Of a DNA stretch of 64,000 bases, positions 50,269 to 60,783 are shown one piece after another. The stretch comes from Stentor coeruleus. Its lineage: Eukaryota > Ciliophora > Heterotrichea > Heterotrichida > Stentoridae. A program made the position numbers and the translations under genes. The notes beneath the pieces were generated by a model. That model saw only the letters and a list, made by a program, of their open reading frames with translations. It did not search any database and was not told the DNA's origin. Each line of letters opens with the position of its first letter. Within the stretch, counting starts at the first letter, position 1. The stretch is taken from assembly GCA_001970955.1 (NCBI GenBank), contig MPUH01000080.1, forward strand, positions 1 through 64,000, written 5' to 3'.

Positions 50269-51384
50269 ATGCTTAGCACTAAGCTCTTTAGAAAATTTTC
50301 AGAAGGAGTTTTAGTATTAACATCAAATCACAATTACGTCTGCAAAGCTGTTATAAATCGACCAAAAACCCTTAATGCTCTGACTATTCCTATAATCGAT
50401 TATTTACAAGTATGCTTAAAGGAATGGAACGAAGACAAAAATATACGTGTTGTGCTTTTTTCATCAGAAGGTGGTAAAGCATTTTGTGCTGGGGGCAATG
50501 TACGATCATTATATTTAGCTCGAGAAGAAGGCAAATTGAATATTTTATATGATTTTTTCTTTAAAGAGTACTGCTTGGATTATGCTTTATCTCGTATGCG
50601 ACCTATGCAGATTTCTATATATGATGGTATTGTTATGGGAGGTGGAGCTGGGATTTCAATGCACTCTCTAATAAAAATTGCCACAGATAATTCTATATTT
50701 GCTATGCCAGAGTGTTCTTTAGGACTTTATCCTGATGTTAGTGGAGGGTATTTCTTACCAAGACTACCTGGAAGTGTTGGTCTTTATTTAGCTCTTACAG
50801 GAGCAAGATTAACAGATCAAGAACTTGTCCAAGCTGGTGTAGCTACTCATTATGTTCCAAAAGATAAAATAGATGAACTCAAAGAAGCTTTAATAAAAAA
50901 TGTTAAGCCTGATTTATCGATTCAAGAAATTGAATCAATTGTCTATCCTTTTACCCAAGAGGTTGTAGGGCCACTTCCATATGCAAGAGAGATTGATAAG
51001 TATTTTGGTGGAGCGAAAAATGTTGAAGAGATTTATGAAAGGTTAAATGATGGGAATTCTTGGTCGGCTGATGTACTTAAAAGAACTGAAAAACACTGTC
51101 CACTTTCATTGAAAGTCAGCTTTGAGCAGTATAAAAGAGGTAAATTCATGTCTTTACCTGAAGTTTTCAAGATGGAATATAACCTTTCATTGAATTTTAT
51201 GTTAGGTACTGAGTTCTTTGAAGGATTTAGGGCTTTACTTTTAGTTAGAGACCGTAACCCACAATGGAAATACAAGACCTTGGCAGAAGTCTCTGATGAT
51301 TTGGTCAAGTCATATTTTGAATTACCTAAGGGCAACTTTGTTGATTTAGATGTTGAATATGAAATGCTAAAAGCGAATAGATAA
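50269..51384 (+). CDS. HIBCH: 3-hydroxyisobutyryl-CoA hydrolase
   Basis: A step of valine breakdown: hydrolyses 3-hydroxyisobutyryl-CoA to the free acid in mitochondria. 371 residues of crotonase fold. Visible blocks: RPKTLNALT, the oxyanion-hole loop AFCAGGNVRSLY (about 71), GIVMGGGAGIS (about 120) and MPECSLGLYPDVSGGYFLPRL (146-166), holding E148 and D156, the residues that separate the hydrolase from ordinary enoyl-CoA hydratases. The C-terminal half (NSWSADVLKRTEKHCPLSLK, then LGTEFFEGFRALL) is typical of HIBCH. The N-terminus MLSTKLFRKF is a plausible mitochondrial targeting signal. The family level is firm. Confidence 0.96.
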   Translation: MLSTKLFRKFSEGVLVLTSNHNYVCKAVINRPKTLNALTIPIIDYLQVCLKEWNEDKNIRVVLFSSEGGKAFCAGGNVRSLYLAREEGKLNILYDFFFKEYCLDYALSRMRPMQISIYDGIVMGGGAGISMHSLIKIATDNSIFAMPECSLGLYPDVSGGYFLPRLPGSVGLYLALTGARLTDQELVQAGVATHYVPKDKIDELKEALIKNVKPDLSIQEIESIVYPFTQEVVGPLPYAREIDKYFGGAKNVEEIYERLNDGNSWSADVLKRTEKHCPLSLKVSFEQYKRGKFMSLPEVFKMEYNLSLNFMLGTEFFEGFRALLLVRDRNPQWKYKTLAEVSDDLVKSYFELPKGNFVDLDVEYEMLKANR

Positions 51385-52091
51385 GTTAAAATTAAGACAG
51401 AATAGATATTCAAAATAAAAATAGTTTTTACAAATAAGAATATGATACTTTTTTTAATGAGGGTAAGGGTTTTTTTTGATGGATTTGTGGGAGATTTTTT
51501 ATGTATTTTTAAAATTGGATTTTTTTGGGGTACTTTGACTTTTTGACTTTAGAATTGACTTGGAAGTATAAATTTTTTCTGTTTTATTAAGAATTTTATG
51601 TTATTATGAAAAGTTTATGTTTTCTTATATAGAAGAAAAGATTAGCACAACGTGTTATATAAAGTTTGTGATGCAAGCTGTGGATTTGGTATTATGTTTC
51701 TTTGAACTGCATAGGATAATTTACAATGTTGGGAGGTTTTATATTTAGATTATAATATTTATGAGAAGATAGCTAAAATGGAAGTTAATAAATAATGAAA
51801 GAAACTGTTTTTGCATGGCTAAAAATAAAAATATTTTAATTAAACATAGATTAAGATAATTATAAACTGATAAAGCAAGTATTATAATAGCCTGTTTTTC
51901 TCAAGATCGGTAAAGTTGTCTTTTATATATAATAATCTTATAAAAAAAAAATATATATTATATAAAGCATAAAACTATAATAAAAGAGTTTAAATCAAAA
52001 GTGACAATACAGAAAAAAGAGTTCGGTGAGGATTGGGCTGAATAAAAAGCCAACCTCTAATAGAACCCTATTTCCTTAAAAATTAATCTAC
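51385..52091. other. Convergent intergenic with a GC-rich hairpin near its end
   Basis: G-rich 3' flank of HIBCH to about 51780, then AT-rich. A hairpin at 52021-52066 is entered separately. No gene recognised. Confidence 0.5.
52021..52066. ncRNA. Predicted hairpin, possible structured RNA
   Basis: GTTC...GAAC closes an outer helix, then GAGG pairs CCTC and TTGGGCT pairs AGCCAA (one bulged G) around loop GAATAAAA. It is much more GC-rich than its surroundings. It lies 26 bases past the stop of the minus-strand SAPS gene, so it may be a 3'-end element of that mRNA or a small RNA. No known family recognised. Confidence 0.3.
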
Positions 52092-54107
52092 TTAATTAGG
52101 ACCAAATCTCCAGTAATCACAATCATTGTCCACTGGGTGATTATCATTGAATGAGTCCTCTGCAATTTTGACTTCAACTTCCTTCTTAGTATCTTCTTCA
52201 AATTTATTTTCCTCAAACCTTTCCTCAACATTTTCTTCAACTTTTTCTTGAACTTTTTCCTCAACATTTTCCTCTGCTTTTTGACTTTTTTCTTCAACTA
52301 CAGGTTCATATTTTTCCTCTGGTTTTTCATGTTTTACTTCTTGAGATTTTTCTGGAGTTTCTTCCGGCTTATCCAAATCACTAAGTTTAAGTTCTTCACC
52401 AACATCTTCTAAATTATTATCTTCACTTTTTACTGTATCTTCTATAGTAAATTCAGTTGGTTTACTAGACGTTATAATTTCAGCTTCAGGTTCTTCGTCT
52501 TTGGCTAATAAATTCTCATCATCATCTCTATCAAACAAATCATCTTTATTATCCTTATCATCTTCTTCAGGTTTTTTCTGAGGATGCAATGATAGTCCTT
52601 GTAAATAATTTGAGATCATATTGCGTTTATCATCATTAGGAGTTTCAATTTTTTTATTTTCTCCTAATTTCCTAGCTTCAACTTCATTTCTTTTTTCCAA
52701 ATAATTTCTTGTGAACTCAGCCCATCTTCCATCTTTTGATAATTTAGACCTTACAACATCTTGAGCGTATTGCGATTTATTTAAAAGATTTGCGATTCTA
52801 ATAACATGTCCTGAATATCCTTTTAACTGAGGATTTAAAATGATTTTATCAATAAGATCACTATTTAATAAAGCTTGTAAAAGACAATCATTATCACCTT
52901 TTAAGATCAATATTGAGTTTATAACTTGTTCTACTAATGTATGATATATAGAGTTCATATCAAAATCGAAAAACAAGTTTATTATGCTAGGAATTGCATT
53001 TGTTGAAACTATTTTTAGTTCAAAAGCTTTAATCCCAATTTTCATACATATATGTAAAAACTCTACAATTTTTATACGATCATCGCCTAAGATTTTTATT
53101 GTAGTGTTTTTAACGCAGCTGTCAAAGTATGAAGTTGGCCTTTCAAGTTTTCTTACAAGTAAGGTTAATGAGTCGATAACTTGTTTGCAGAAGTCAGATA
53201 TTTCTTCAGTCTCTTCTTGGATAACTCTTGAGTCGTCTTCGTTTGACCCACGGTTTACTCTTAGTAAAAAATCGCAAGAAGCAGAGCTAATTATAGCTTT
53301 GAGAACACGGATTCCAGAAGTCACTTGACTGATATCTGAAGATGTAGCCGCATCGATTATAAGTTTTATATTATCACTTGAAGCTAATAAGATCATAAGT
53401 TCTCTCCAAGAGTTTTTTTCATTATATCTCAGAACTAATTCACATAGAATTTCTGCTGAGAAGTAGTTAGAAAGTGGATTTGATGATGAAAAATTCGAAA
53501 TTACCATATTCAAAAGCTTAGTTCTGGGCTCAATACAAAAATTTGAGTCTAGGTCTTCAAGCGTAAGTATTTTCAAAGCTAAATCAGCTATAGACTTTGA
53601 CCAAACTTTTGAGGCAATCTCTTGAAGATATCCATGTTCTTCTATAAACCCAATGACAAATGATGGGTTATGGTGTACCAATGATATGGCAAACTTGCTA
53701 AAGTACCCAGCAAGTGTAGTATTTATATAATCGTCTTTTAGAAACTTGAAAAATTCAATCAAGAGCATTTTATCATCAGCGAAGAACTGGTCAAATATAT
53801 GCTGTGACTCACATGAAAAGATCTCTGAGGCTATAAATGGATGCTTATGCCCTCTTTTATGATCAGCATCTTCTGGTGGGAAAACAGTGATCAATTGTAT
53901 CAGTTCAACAATCCTTTGTGGATTTAAGCTGAGTGGTTCTTACAAGTCATAAAGCTTTGAGTTCTGATTTTTCATTTCTTGGATCACATTTTCATCGTCT
54001 AAGACATCAGAAAGAGTTGTGTTTTCGTTTGTGAACAGCTGATCGAAAGAATGTGATGAAAATTGGAAACCTTTGAATGTCTGCCAAAAAGCCCCTCCGA
54101 AATGCAT
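52092..54107 (-). CDS. SAPS-domain regulatory subunit of PP6/Sit4 phosphatase, one 15-base intron
   Basis: Removing 53929-53943 joins an N-terminal exon starting MHFGGAFWQTFKGF to the long exon, giving 666 residues. The N-terminus has the conserved pattern of PP6R/SAP proteins: TLSDVLDDENVIQEMKNQN, then KLYDFLNPQRIVELI across the splice. A helical-repeat SAPS domain extends to about residue 440 (HPFIASEIFSCESQHIFDQF, NLLNKSQYAQDVVRSKLSKD). The last 200 residues are acidic Lys/Glu repeats with little order. Such subunits target the Sit4/PP6 phosphatase, which acts in cell-cycle and stress control. The ATG at 54107 is chosen because the conserved region begins there. Confidence 0.92.
53929..53943 (-). 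other. 15-nt intron in SAPS gene
   Basis: Minus strand GTAAGAACCACTCAG splits codon TT|C and removes an in-frame TAA. It ends in CAG where the other five end in TAG. A is at position 10. Confidence 0.9.
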
Positions 54108-54644
54108 TTTATTTAATGGCTTCAACAAGTTTAAGTATGGTTAAATGATATAAGCGTATTTATGATTAAAAAAATTAGATGAATAAGGGATTTTAGTTAG
54201 GTTTTAGAGTGATTTTGATAATTTTAAGGTGTAAGAAAGAGGAAATTTACAGGATATAATGGGATTAGGCGAATAATAATAGAAAAAGTGTTTTTATTAT
54301 GAGATGAAGAATTTATATGTTGGGTTTATCTTTTTTTTAGGTTTTGATTTGAAGACTTTTGGATGTGAAAGATATTAGAAAAAAACGAAATTTAAGGGAT
54401 TTGCAATGATGAATGGTTTGTGAAAATGGTGAAAACCAAGATTGCACAGTTTCGAAATTCATTATCATTTTCTTAAGTAAAATAATTATATTCCAATTCT
54501 TAAAACATGTCCTTTTCTTCATTAATGATATACTGTAATTCCTTATCTTAAATAAAAACAGTATCTTAAGTATTTTATTTTTCACAATCCTATATGATAT
54601 TTTCATATTTCTAACCTACATCTATTTAAAAGATTCACTAATAA
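54108..54644. other. Divergent promoter region
   Basis: G-rich next to the SAPS start (54130-54330), more C-rich after 54480 toward the ankyrin-kinase start. No coding frame. Confidence 0.55.
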
Positions 54645-56144
54645 ATGGGGAATCATTTTTCTCAAACAGAAACTCTATCATCCCTTATAGAAAATCAAGA
54701 CCTTCAAACCGCTTTAAAACTTCTCCAATACGGAGCAGACCCAAATCAGCTGAGTGGGTCTGGTAAATCATGTCTTCGTATTGCCTTAGAACAAGGAAGT
54801 TCATCTCTTTATCGAATATTTTATCAAACAGGTGGAAGAATCATACCACCTTTACAAGGAGAAACCCCTCTGCATTTTGCTGTAAGATTCGGGCATAACA
54901 AACTTGTAAGGTTTATGCTTCGAAATCCTCAACTATTCCGAAGCTACAAAAATTCAAAAAATTCTGAAGGGAGAACTCCGTTACACCTAGCTGCAGCTCT
55001 TGGAAACGCAGAACTTGTTGCAATTTTACTTAAATACAATTGCGACAAAGATGTAAAAGATTTTCAAGGTAACAGGCCTGAAGACCTTGCTATGGAAACA
55101 ATGCCAAAAGATCTTGACGAAATTTTAGAATTGTTGGGCTGTGAAGAAATACTTGTAAATAACCCAAGACCAGGAAGGGATATTAGTAATTTGCCTATGA
55201 ACATGAGAGCTTCTTCTAAAAGCACGTGTTTTTGCTCAACAGAAGAAGCTGAAAACAGAACTGAAAATCTAGAAAGTGCTTTAAAAGATTCCAGAGTCCC
55301 AGTCATCCCAAGTACCGATTTAGAATTCGGTGATATCCTAAGCCGTGGAAGTAGTTGTATCTTATACAATGGTCTTTGGCGTGGTACCCAAGTAGCTATA
55401 AAACAATTCAAAATCGAGTATTCAACATCAGCAAAAGAAACAAGGAAATTCATAAAAGAAATGCAAATGTTATCACAAGCCCGACATCCAAACCTAATCC
55501 TCATAATGGGTGTTTGTATCGATATGCCGAATTTATGCATAATTTCCGAACTTATCCCTCACTGTACGTTATTCCAAGCTTTACACAAGTCTCAAAATCC
55601 TTTAAACCTAGAAACCCGTTTTAAAATTGCTATACAAATCTCTAAAGGTTTAGTATATTTACATAACAGTAACCCACCTATAATCCACAGGGATCTTAAA
55701 CCTGAAAACTGTCTTCTTGACATAAGTCTCAATGTGAAAATTGCTGATTTTGGTCTTGCTCGTCCTTTAACTTGTTTTACAGGAGAAGATATGCAAACAA
55801 CTGTCTGTATTGGGACAACACGTTTTATGGCCCCTGAACTTTTTGATTGTACGAAATCCAAAAAAATCGGCACAGCTGTTGATATCTGGGCTTTTGGGTG
55901 TATTTTAATTGAACTTTTCAGTAATAAACGCCCTTGGGACCATATTTCTAGTGCTAATGCTAATTGTATTTACTATGAACTTTTCAATAAACGACCTATT
56001 CCTATACCAAACTCTATACCTAGTGATATTGTCAAAATCATAGAACGATCTTGTGATTATAATCCACATAAAAGACTTAGTTCATCATCTATATTAGCAG
56101 AATTGATATCAGCACGTGATACATGTTTAGCATTACATAAATGA
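54645..56144 (+). CDS. Ankyrin-repeat TKL kinase, probably myristoylated
   Basis: 499 residues. MGNHFSQ at the N-terminus fits N-myristoylation (Gly2, Ser6). Residues about 10-165 contain four ankyrin repeats, the best being GETPLHFAVRFGHNKLVRFM and GRTPLHLAAALGNAELVAIL. The kinase domain spans about 227-495: VAIKQF with K253, HRDLKPEN with D350, DFG with D368, GTTRFMAPE and DIWAFGCILIELF. The sequence style (DLEFGDILSRGS, LWRGTQVAIK) places it in the tyrosine-kinase-like group near ILK/RAF-type ankyrin kinases. The glycine loop is degenerate (SRGSSCILY), but the catalytic residues are intact. Confidence 0.93.
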   Translation: MGNHFSQTETLSSLIENQDLQTALKLLQYGADPNQLSGSGKSCLRIALEQGSSSLYRIFYQTGGRIIPPLQGETPLHFAVRFGHNKLVRFMLRNPQLFRSYKNSKNSEGRTPLHLAAALGNAELVAILLKYNCDKDVKDFQGNRPEDLAMETMPKDLDEILELLGCEEILVNNPRPGRDISNLPMNMRASSKSTCFCSTEEAENRTENLESALKDSRVPVIPSTDLEFGDILSRGSSCILYNGLWRGTQVAIKQFKIEYSTSAKETRKFIKEMQMLSQARHPNLILIMGVCIDMPNLCIISELIPHCTLFQALHKSQNPLNLETRFKIAIQISKGLVYLHNSNPPIIHRDLKPENCLLDISLNVKIADFGLARPLTCFTGEDMQTTVCIGTTRFMAPELFDCTKSKKIGTAVDIWAFGCILIELFSNKRPWDHISSANANCIYYELFNKRPIPIPNSIPSDIVKIIERSCDYNPHKRLSSSSILAELISARDTCLALHK

Positions 56145-56235
56145 TTTTTGTAAATAAAATTTTATTATTAGAATGACTGAGTATATATTTTTACTTTTTG
56201 CCATATTAGAATTGACGATATATGGCTATAATAAT

Positions 56236-56565
56236 ATGCAGCACGAGTCCTTCGCGGTGTTGAAAGAAGATGTTGCCACTGCTGTTAATAAGTTAGTTAA
56301 CAGTTTTCTGAGTAATAAGGAATACAACCAAGACGAAGTACAAAATTGGACTGCTTCGCTGTCTGAAGATATTGTCAAGACCCTTAAGACTATGAGCACA
56401 AACTTCAAATTTTGTGTGTCGTGTGTCATCTTACAGAAAGGAGATGCAGGCATGCATATAAGCACAACTTGCTATTGGGATAGCAATGTCGATGGAAGTG
56501 TTGCCATTAAGTGTGAAAACAACTCTATGTACTGCATAGTGAATATCTTTGGCGTCTCATTTTAG
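56236..56565 (+). CDS. DYNLT1: Tctex1-type dynein light chain
   Basis: 109 residues from this ATG, which matches the usual 113-residue family length. The frame opens earlier (ATG at 56173), but the extra 21 residues are hydrophobic and unlike the family. Conserved Tctex1 stretches: VQNWTASLSEDIVKTL, FKFCVSCVILQK, GAGxH-like GDAGMHIS, CYWDSNVDGSVAIKCEN and MYCIVNIFGVSF. A homodimeric light chain of cytoplasmic and axonemal dyneins that binds the intermediate chain. Confidence 0.95.
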   Translation: MQHESFAVLKEDVATAVNKLVNSFLSNKEYNQDEVQNWTASLSEDIVKTLKTMSTNFKFCVSCVILQKGDAGMHISTTCYWDSNVDGSVAIKCENNSMYCIVNIFGVSF

Positions 56566-57781
56566 ATAATTAGAGTTGCTAATAAAGGCATTGATTAAGA
56601 TTTTGTATAGAAGGTGTAATTTGTTAAGACGTTGGGTGAAAGCGCGGGACTGGATATGAAAAAAGTGAAAATTGTGTGAGTTGTGGAGGAAAATGAAAAT
56701 TTTTATATGAAAATGATTTTATTATTCAAATATATATACAATTTTATTAGGTAATTTATGGGGGAAATTTTTATGATGAATATAGTTTGAAGATAATTAA
56801 ATAATGTATTCTATAAGAGTGTATAGATATAATAATAAGANGTTGGGTGAAAGCGCGGGACTGGATATGAAAAAAGTTAAAATTTATGTGTTTTTTTTAT
56901 ATATAAAGGTAAGTGAAATTTAATGATTAAAAGTGAAAATTGTGTGAGTTGTGGAGGAAAATGAAAATTTTTATATGAAAATGATTTTATTATTCAAATA
57001 TATATACAATTTTATTAGGTAATTTATGGGGGAAATTTTTATGATGAATATAGTTTGAAGATAATTAAATAATGTATTCTATAAGAGTGTATAGATATAA
57101 TAATAAGATATTTATAAGAAGGATAGTAGTCAAAATGAAGCTAAATTAATAAGTTAATTATTGTAAATGATAGAAATATTACATTTTCATTATCAATAAT
57201 CAAATAGCTTTGTTTCAATGATCAACATGCTAAGATAAGCAACAATAATCAACGAATATTTCTAATAATTATTATAGTCTAGAAAAGTTTCTTATTTTAA
57301 ATCAATTCAATATGAAGCATTACAGCATATATCAAAAAATATTTAATTTATTTTTTCTACACTACTTCTTTTAAACAACAAAAAATCCCTATAACAGCCT
57401 TAACAACCACCATAAATTATAAGTATTTCTCTAATATAATAAAACTTAAACAAAATTATAATACCTTATATCTGAATTTAAATGAAAAAAAGTATCCTCA
57501 AATAAATTCTTAATGCAATTCCCAAAAATTATTTATATATACTTTTATACAATTTGTCTAAAATACAGTATCTTTTTTTAGCATATCTTTTATATGAAAA
57601 AAAAAATCCTATTATCCATTCTCAGCTACCATTTTAATCTACTTAAAAAATTTTATTTATCTTTAACAGACAAAGTTAAATATAAAGATACCTTTTAAGT
57701 ATTTTTATAAAATTTAAACCTAAACCATATCTTTCTTTATCTAAATAAGGTTTTTTTATTTTGTAGTCCTATTGATATCTC
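56566..57781. other. Intergenic with assembly gap and variant duplication
   Basis: Holds the duplication at 56631-57108 entered separately. 57110-57781 is AT-rich and G-poor before the next + gene. No coding frame. Confidence 0.55.
56631..57108. repeat. Direct duplication around N, copies differ by a 57-bp indel
   Basis: Copy 1 is 56631-56840 (210 bases) and copy 2 is 56842-57108 (267 bases), with N at 56841. Both begin GTTGGGTGAAAGCGCGGGAC. After GATATGAAAAAAGT, copy 2 carries an extra 57 bases, then both continue GAAAATTGTGTGAGTTG to the end. The extra segment is bordered by AAAAGT on both sides. Confidence 0.9.
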
Positions 57782-58540
57782 ATGGCATTTATAAACCACC
57801 ATATTTTTAAAATGAAGTCGGTAGAAGCTTTTGAGTCAATAACGATGCTTAAAAACAAGTTCGAAGAGATCAAGAACAACATTCTGCGAATAGAGAAAGA
57901 AAAAAATCGAAACACAGGAGAATTTCAATACCAAAAGGTCACACCGAGTAGATTCGAGTACACACGTCCAGCTAGTACAAGTAAGCTTCGTGAATATACT
58001 TCTGAATCCTTACAAGAAAGTTCTATGGCAAGCAACTATGAAAGGACAATCGACTTACTCAAACAGCAAATCCGTGACTTGCAAGCGAAAAACAGTTCCC
58101 AAGAGCAACAAATCGAGAACCTCAAACGAGAAAATTCTCAACTTAAATCCCAACTAGAAGATAAGGTCTTAGAAGAAAAAAACACAAACAAATCTAGACC
58201 TCAGTCCTGTCTAAGAAGTAGTTCAAGTTCACCTAAAAAAGCTCGTGTTGCTTTTGCCAAAGATCTTATAAAAGTTAAATACATCTCAAATTATGATAAT
58301 GAAATACAAGGTAAATGTGAAATTGAAAACCAAGTTGAAAGACCTTCTGATATAAGAAGGGTAAATCGAAGTTTAACAACAGAATTCGAAACTCCACCTA
58401 AAGTTGGATATTATGAAAAGTCTATGAAAAGCTATTTAGATGAGAAAAGAGCACAGATGAATAAATTGTCGTCAATGAACACTGAGAATGGATTTGCGGA
58501 TTATTTTCGTGAAAGGTCTGTAAAACTTTGGAGACCGTAA
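57782..58540 (+). CDS. Coiled-coil protein, unknown
   Basis: 252 residues. A helical start (VEAFESITMLKNKFEEIKNN, from about 12) and a leucine-rich coiled coil at about 80-140 (IDLLKQQIRDLQAKN, LKRENSQLKSQLEDKV). The C-terminal half is basic and Ser-rich with SSSSPKKARVAFAKD. Translation could start at Met1 or at Met11 (MKSVEAF). No domain recognised. A cytoskeletal or ciliary role is plausible from composition only. Confidence 0.75.
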   Translation: MAFINHHIFKMKSVEAFESITMLKNKFEEIKNNILRIEKEKNRNTGEFQYQKVTPSRFEYTRPASTSKLREYTSESLQESSMASNYERTIDLLKQQIRDLQAKNSSQEQQIENLKRENSQLKSQLEDKVLEEKNTNKSRPQSCLRSSSSSPKKARVAFAKDLIKVKYISNYDNEIQGKCEIENQVERPSDIRRVNRSLTTEFETPPKVGYYEKSMKSYLDEKRAQMNKLSSMNTENGFADYFRERSVKLWRP

Positions 58541-58976
58541 GAGTGACCGTTAATTAAAATATATATGAAATAAATAGATTTATTTTAACTGTTGTGGGAA
58601 AAAAATAATATTTATGGATATGCAGAGGAAATAGGAATATATAGAAAATATAATGGGATTGGAAATTAGTTTTAGTTATAATGTATATTAATTGTATATA
58701 AATATTAGGACTATTGATATAAATGATAATAAAAATTTTGTGGTTTTTAAGATTTATTTGATTAAGTATAATAGGTTTAAAGATGATGAAAAGGATAGTA
58801 TTAGAATCCTAATTCTTAAAAAATCTCAAATCAAAACTCTAATCCTAACACCTTAACACCCAAAAAAAAATCCTAATCTTAGCATATTATATAAACTTTT
58901 TACCCTAATCATCTATTTCTACCTATTCGTCCTTCAAACTCATAAAAAACCTTTTTATTTAAACTTATATTATCTT
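58541..58976. other. Convergent intergenic
   Basis: G-containing, C-poor up to about 58760, then C-rich, G-poor to the end. This is the order expected for two 3' flanks facing each other. No gene seen. Confidence 0.55.
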
Positions 58977-59627
58977 TTACACCTTACGATACTTTTTCAA
59001 TATTCCTATATGTGAGTTTTTGAAACTTATAAACAAACCTTTCACTTTATTTCTAAACTCATTATTTGCAGAATCATGTGAATGGAAGGACATATTATTA
59101 GAAGGATTTTCTACATGGCTAATCGATAAAAACTTCGACTTATATTTTGAACCCTCACTATAAACTGCTGATTTACATGTGGCTGGGGTATAATTTGTGT
59201 TTAAAGTAGAACATGTTGGCTCTTCAATACAAATAGAAGGTTGATATAAAATAAGAGTTTTTTTCCTATCAGAGGCAATAATGCTTCTTTTTTTGGATTT
59301 GTTCTTTTTGAAGTTAACTTCATTTTTTGCAGATACAAAAGAACGCTGTGGAGTTTTGTGAATCTTCTGTGCTTTAGTTGTTATGCTTATTTTACTTATG
59401 TTTAAATGCTTTGGGGATATTGAGTCGATTATATTTTTTGACAAAAGCCCTGGAGATGCTTCTTGGGTGTAGATACGAGATATTATGTTAGCTTTTGAAT
59501 TGTGGTGTTGAAGGTTGATTGTTTTTGACTTACAGGTTTTGAGCATTGTTATGCTTTTGCTCCGAGTTTTAGGCTTTTCTTCGTTGATTCGAAAGCTTCC
59601 AAAGAGACTTGAGTGCATTTTTATCAC
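58977..59627 (-). CDS. Unknown Ser/Lys-rich protein
   Basis: 216 residues, basic, rich in Ser, Lys, Asn and Ile. No domain, signal or membrane helix. Low-complexity basic stretches (KKNKSKKRSIIASDRKK) near residue 110 could be a nuclear signal or a microtubule-binding segment. Its start is preceded by a typical G-rich (plus-strand) flank. Confidence 0.65.
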   Translation of the reverse strand: MIKMHSSLFGSFRINEEKPKTRSKSITMLKTCKSKTINLQHHNSKANIISRIYTQEASPGLLSKNIIDSISPKHLNISKISITTKAQKIHKTPQRSFVSAKNEVNFKKNKSKKRSIIASDRKKTLILYQPSICIEEPTCSTLNTNYTPATCKSAVYSEGSKYKSKFLSISHVENPSNNMSFHSHDSANNEFRNKVKGLFISFKNSHIGILKKYRKV

Positions 59628-60015
59628 TTATTATTAAATGTTTTATTGGAAATGTGAATATTGTGATAGGTTTTGGATGGGCTGTGTCAAATGATGTGGG
59701 AAAAGTATTGGAAGATAAGGACAAAAGATGTATTTTTTTAGTTAGATATGTATGTTGTTATGGGTTTTTTAGTTTGGATTATGATTAAAAGGAATTTAAA
59801 GGGAATTATATTTTTTATCAGAGATTATTTCACTGTAATACAAATAATGGTTTACTGAATTTGTGATTATAAATAATTTTGTTGTATAAATACTCAAGAA
59901 ATTATATGAATTTTCTATATAAATAATATCACATCGTACTTTATCATAAATATCAAAGACGACAATTCCCTCATGTCAAAATATCATCATAAATCAATTA
60001 ATTCGATAATAAAAT
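59628..60015. other. Divergent promoter region
   Basis: G-rich 59628-59800, then AT-rich with C toward 60015. Nothing else recognised. Confidence 0.55.
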
Positions 60016-60744
60016 ATGTTTTGGGCATTGCTTTTAGCTTATGTTTCAGCTTATACCGAAGAAGAAATCGAAATAGCTCGAGGTTGTACAAAAATCGTCA
60101 TCGATCTATTCAAAAATGATTTCGAAGTGGTAAAACTGCTTGTTGACGAAAAGCCTCAATTCGATAGGAAAAAATTTGAAAACAAAATCTTCTCTGACTT
60201 GATAGACTATTGCCGGCAAAATGCAACATTTGAAGCTGTAGACAAGGCAAGATTTTTCTTAAAAAACGGGACCTGGACTGAATACGAAGATTATTTAAAG
60301 GTGTTTCTAGATGAATATCAAACCGAAGATGACCTAAAAATCTCTGAAGAGCACAGGGCAATGAGAAAAGAAGTATTAAATTCTGAAGGTGGGATTAAAT
60401 ACATAGGCGACCCAAAACATAAAGACCAAGCCATTAAATCCCTCAAAGAAAACATGGCAAAAGAAGGCAAAGACCCAGATGAAATCCTCTCCAACAAACG
60501 CAAGGATCTTTTCGAGAAATACAAAAAAAGAAACACAAACCCAAAGACTGAAAACCCAAAAAAAGAACAAGAAAATCCTCTAAACCCAGGGAAAAACGAA
60601 GAAAACCCAAAAAAAGAACAAGAAAATCCTCTGAACCCAGGAAAAAACGAAGCAAATCCTAGCGAGTCTATAAAAAAGCATCCAGAAACCCATATAAAAG
60701 AAGAAGATAAACCCAAAAGTAAACTTTTTAGTAACGATCTCTAA
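60016..60744 (+). CDS. Secreted or lumenal protein with Pro/Lys repeats
   Basis: 242 residues. Residues 1-14 (MFWALLLAYVSAYT) are a likely signal peptide. A helical acidic domain with two Cys (C23, about C60) follows to about residue 140. The C-terminal 65 residues carry a 17-residue repeat (ENPKKEQENPLNPGKNE) twice plus partial copies. The DNA repeats are exact 51-base units with a few changes, at 60550-60600 and 60601-60651. No ER-retention signal and no membrane helix, so secretion or storage in a vesicle is expected. Family unknown. Confidence 0.75.
   Translation: MFWALLLAYVSAYTEEEIEIARGCTKIVIDLFKNDFEVVKLLVDEKPQFDRKKFENKIFSDLIDYCRQNATFEAVDKARFFLKNGTWTEYEDYLKVFLDEYQTEDDLKISEEHRAMRKEVLNSEGGIKYIGDPKHKDQAIKSLKENMAKEGKDPDEILSNKRKDLFEKYKKRNTNPKTENPKKEQENPLNPGKNEENPKKEQENPLNPGKNEANPSESIKKHPETHIKEEDKPKSKLFSNDL
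60550..60651 (+). repeat. 51-bp tandem repeat in coding sequence
   Basis: Two copies of a unit starting GAAAACCCAAAAAAAGAACA, differing at two sites (CTAAACCCAGG / CTGAACCCAGG and an A/G). In frame (17 codons), so the copy number may vary without breaking the gene. Confidence 0.85.
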
Positions 60745-60783
60745 TTAAAAAAACTAAGTCATAAAAGCATTTAATACTAGTTA

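Noticed and set aside
56173-56235. Upstream ATG extending the dynein light chain by 21 residues
   Set aside because: The hydrophobic extension has no counterpart in Tctex1 proteins, and the ATG at 56236 gives the usual length.
60318-60716. Phe/Gly-rich minus frames opposite the secreted repeat protein
   Set aside because: They are the antisense of the Pro/Lys repeats; the + frame has a signal peptide and a normal start.
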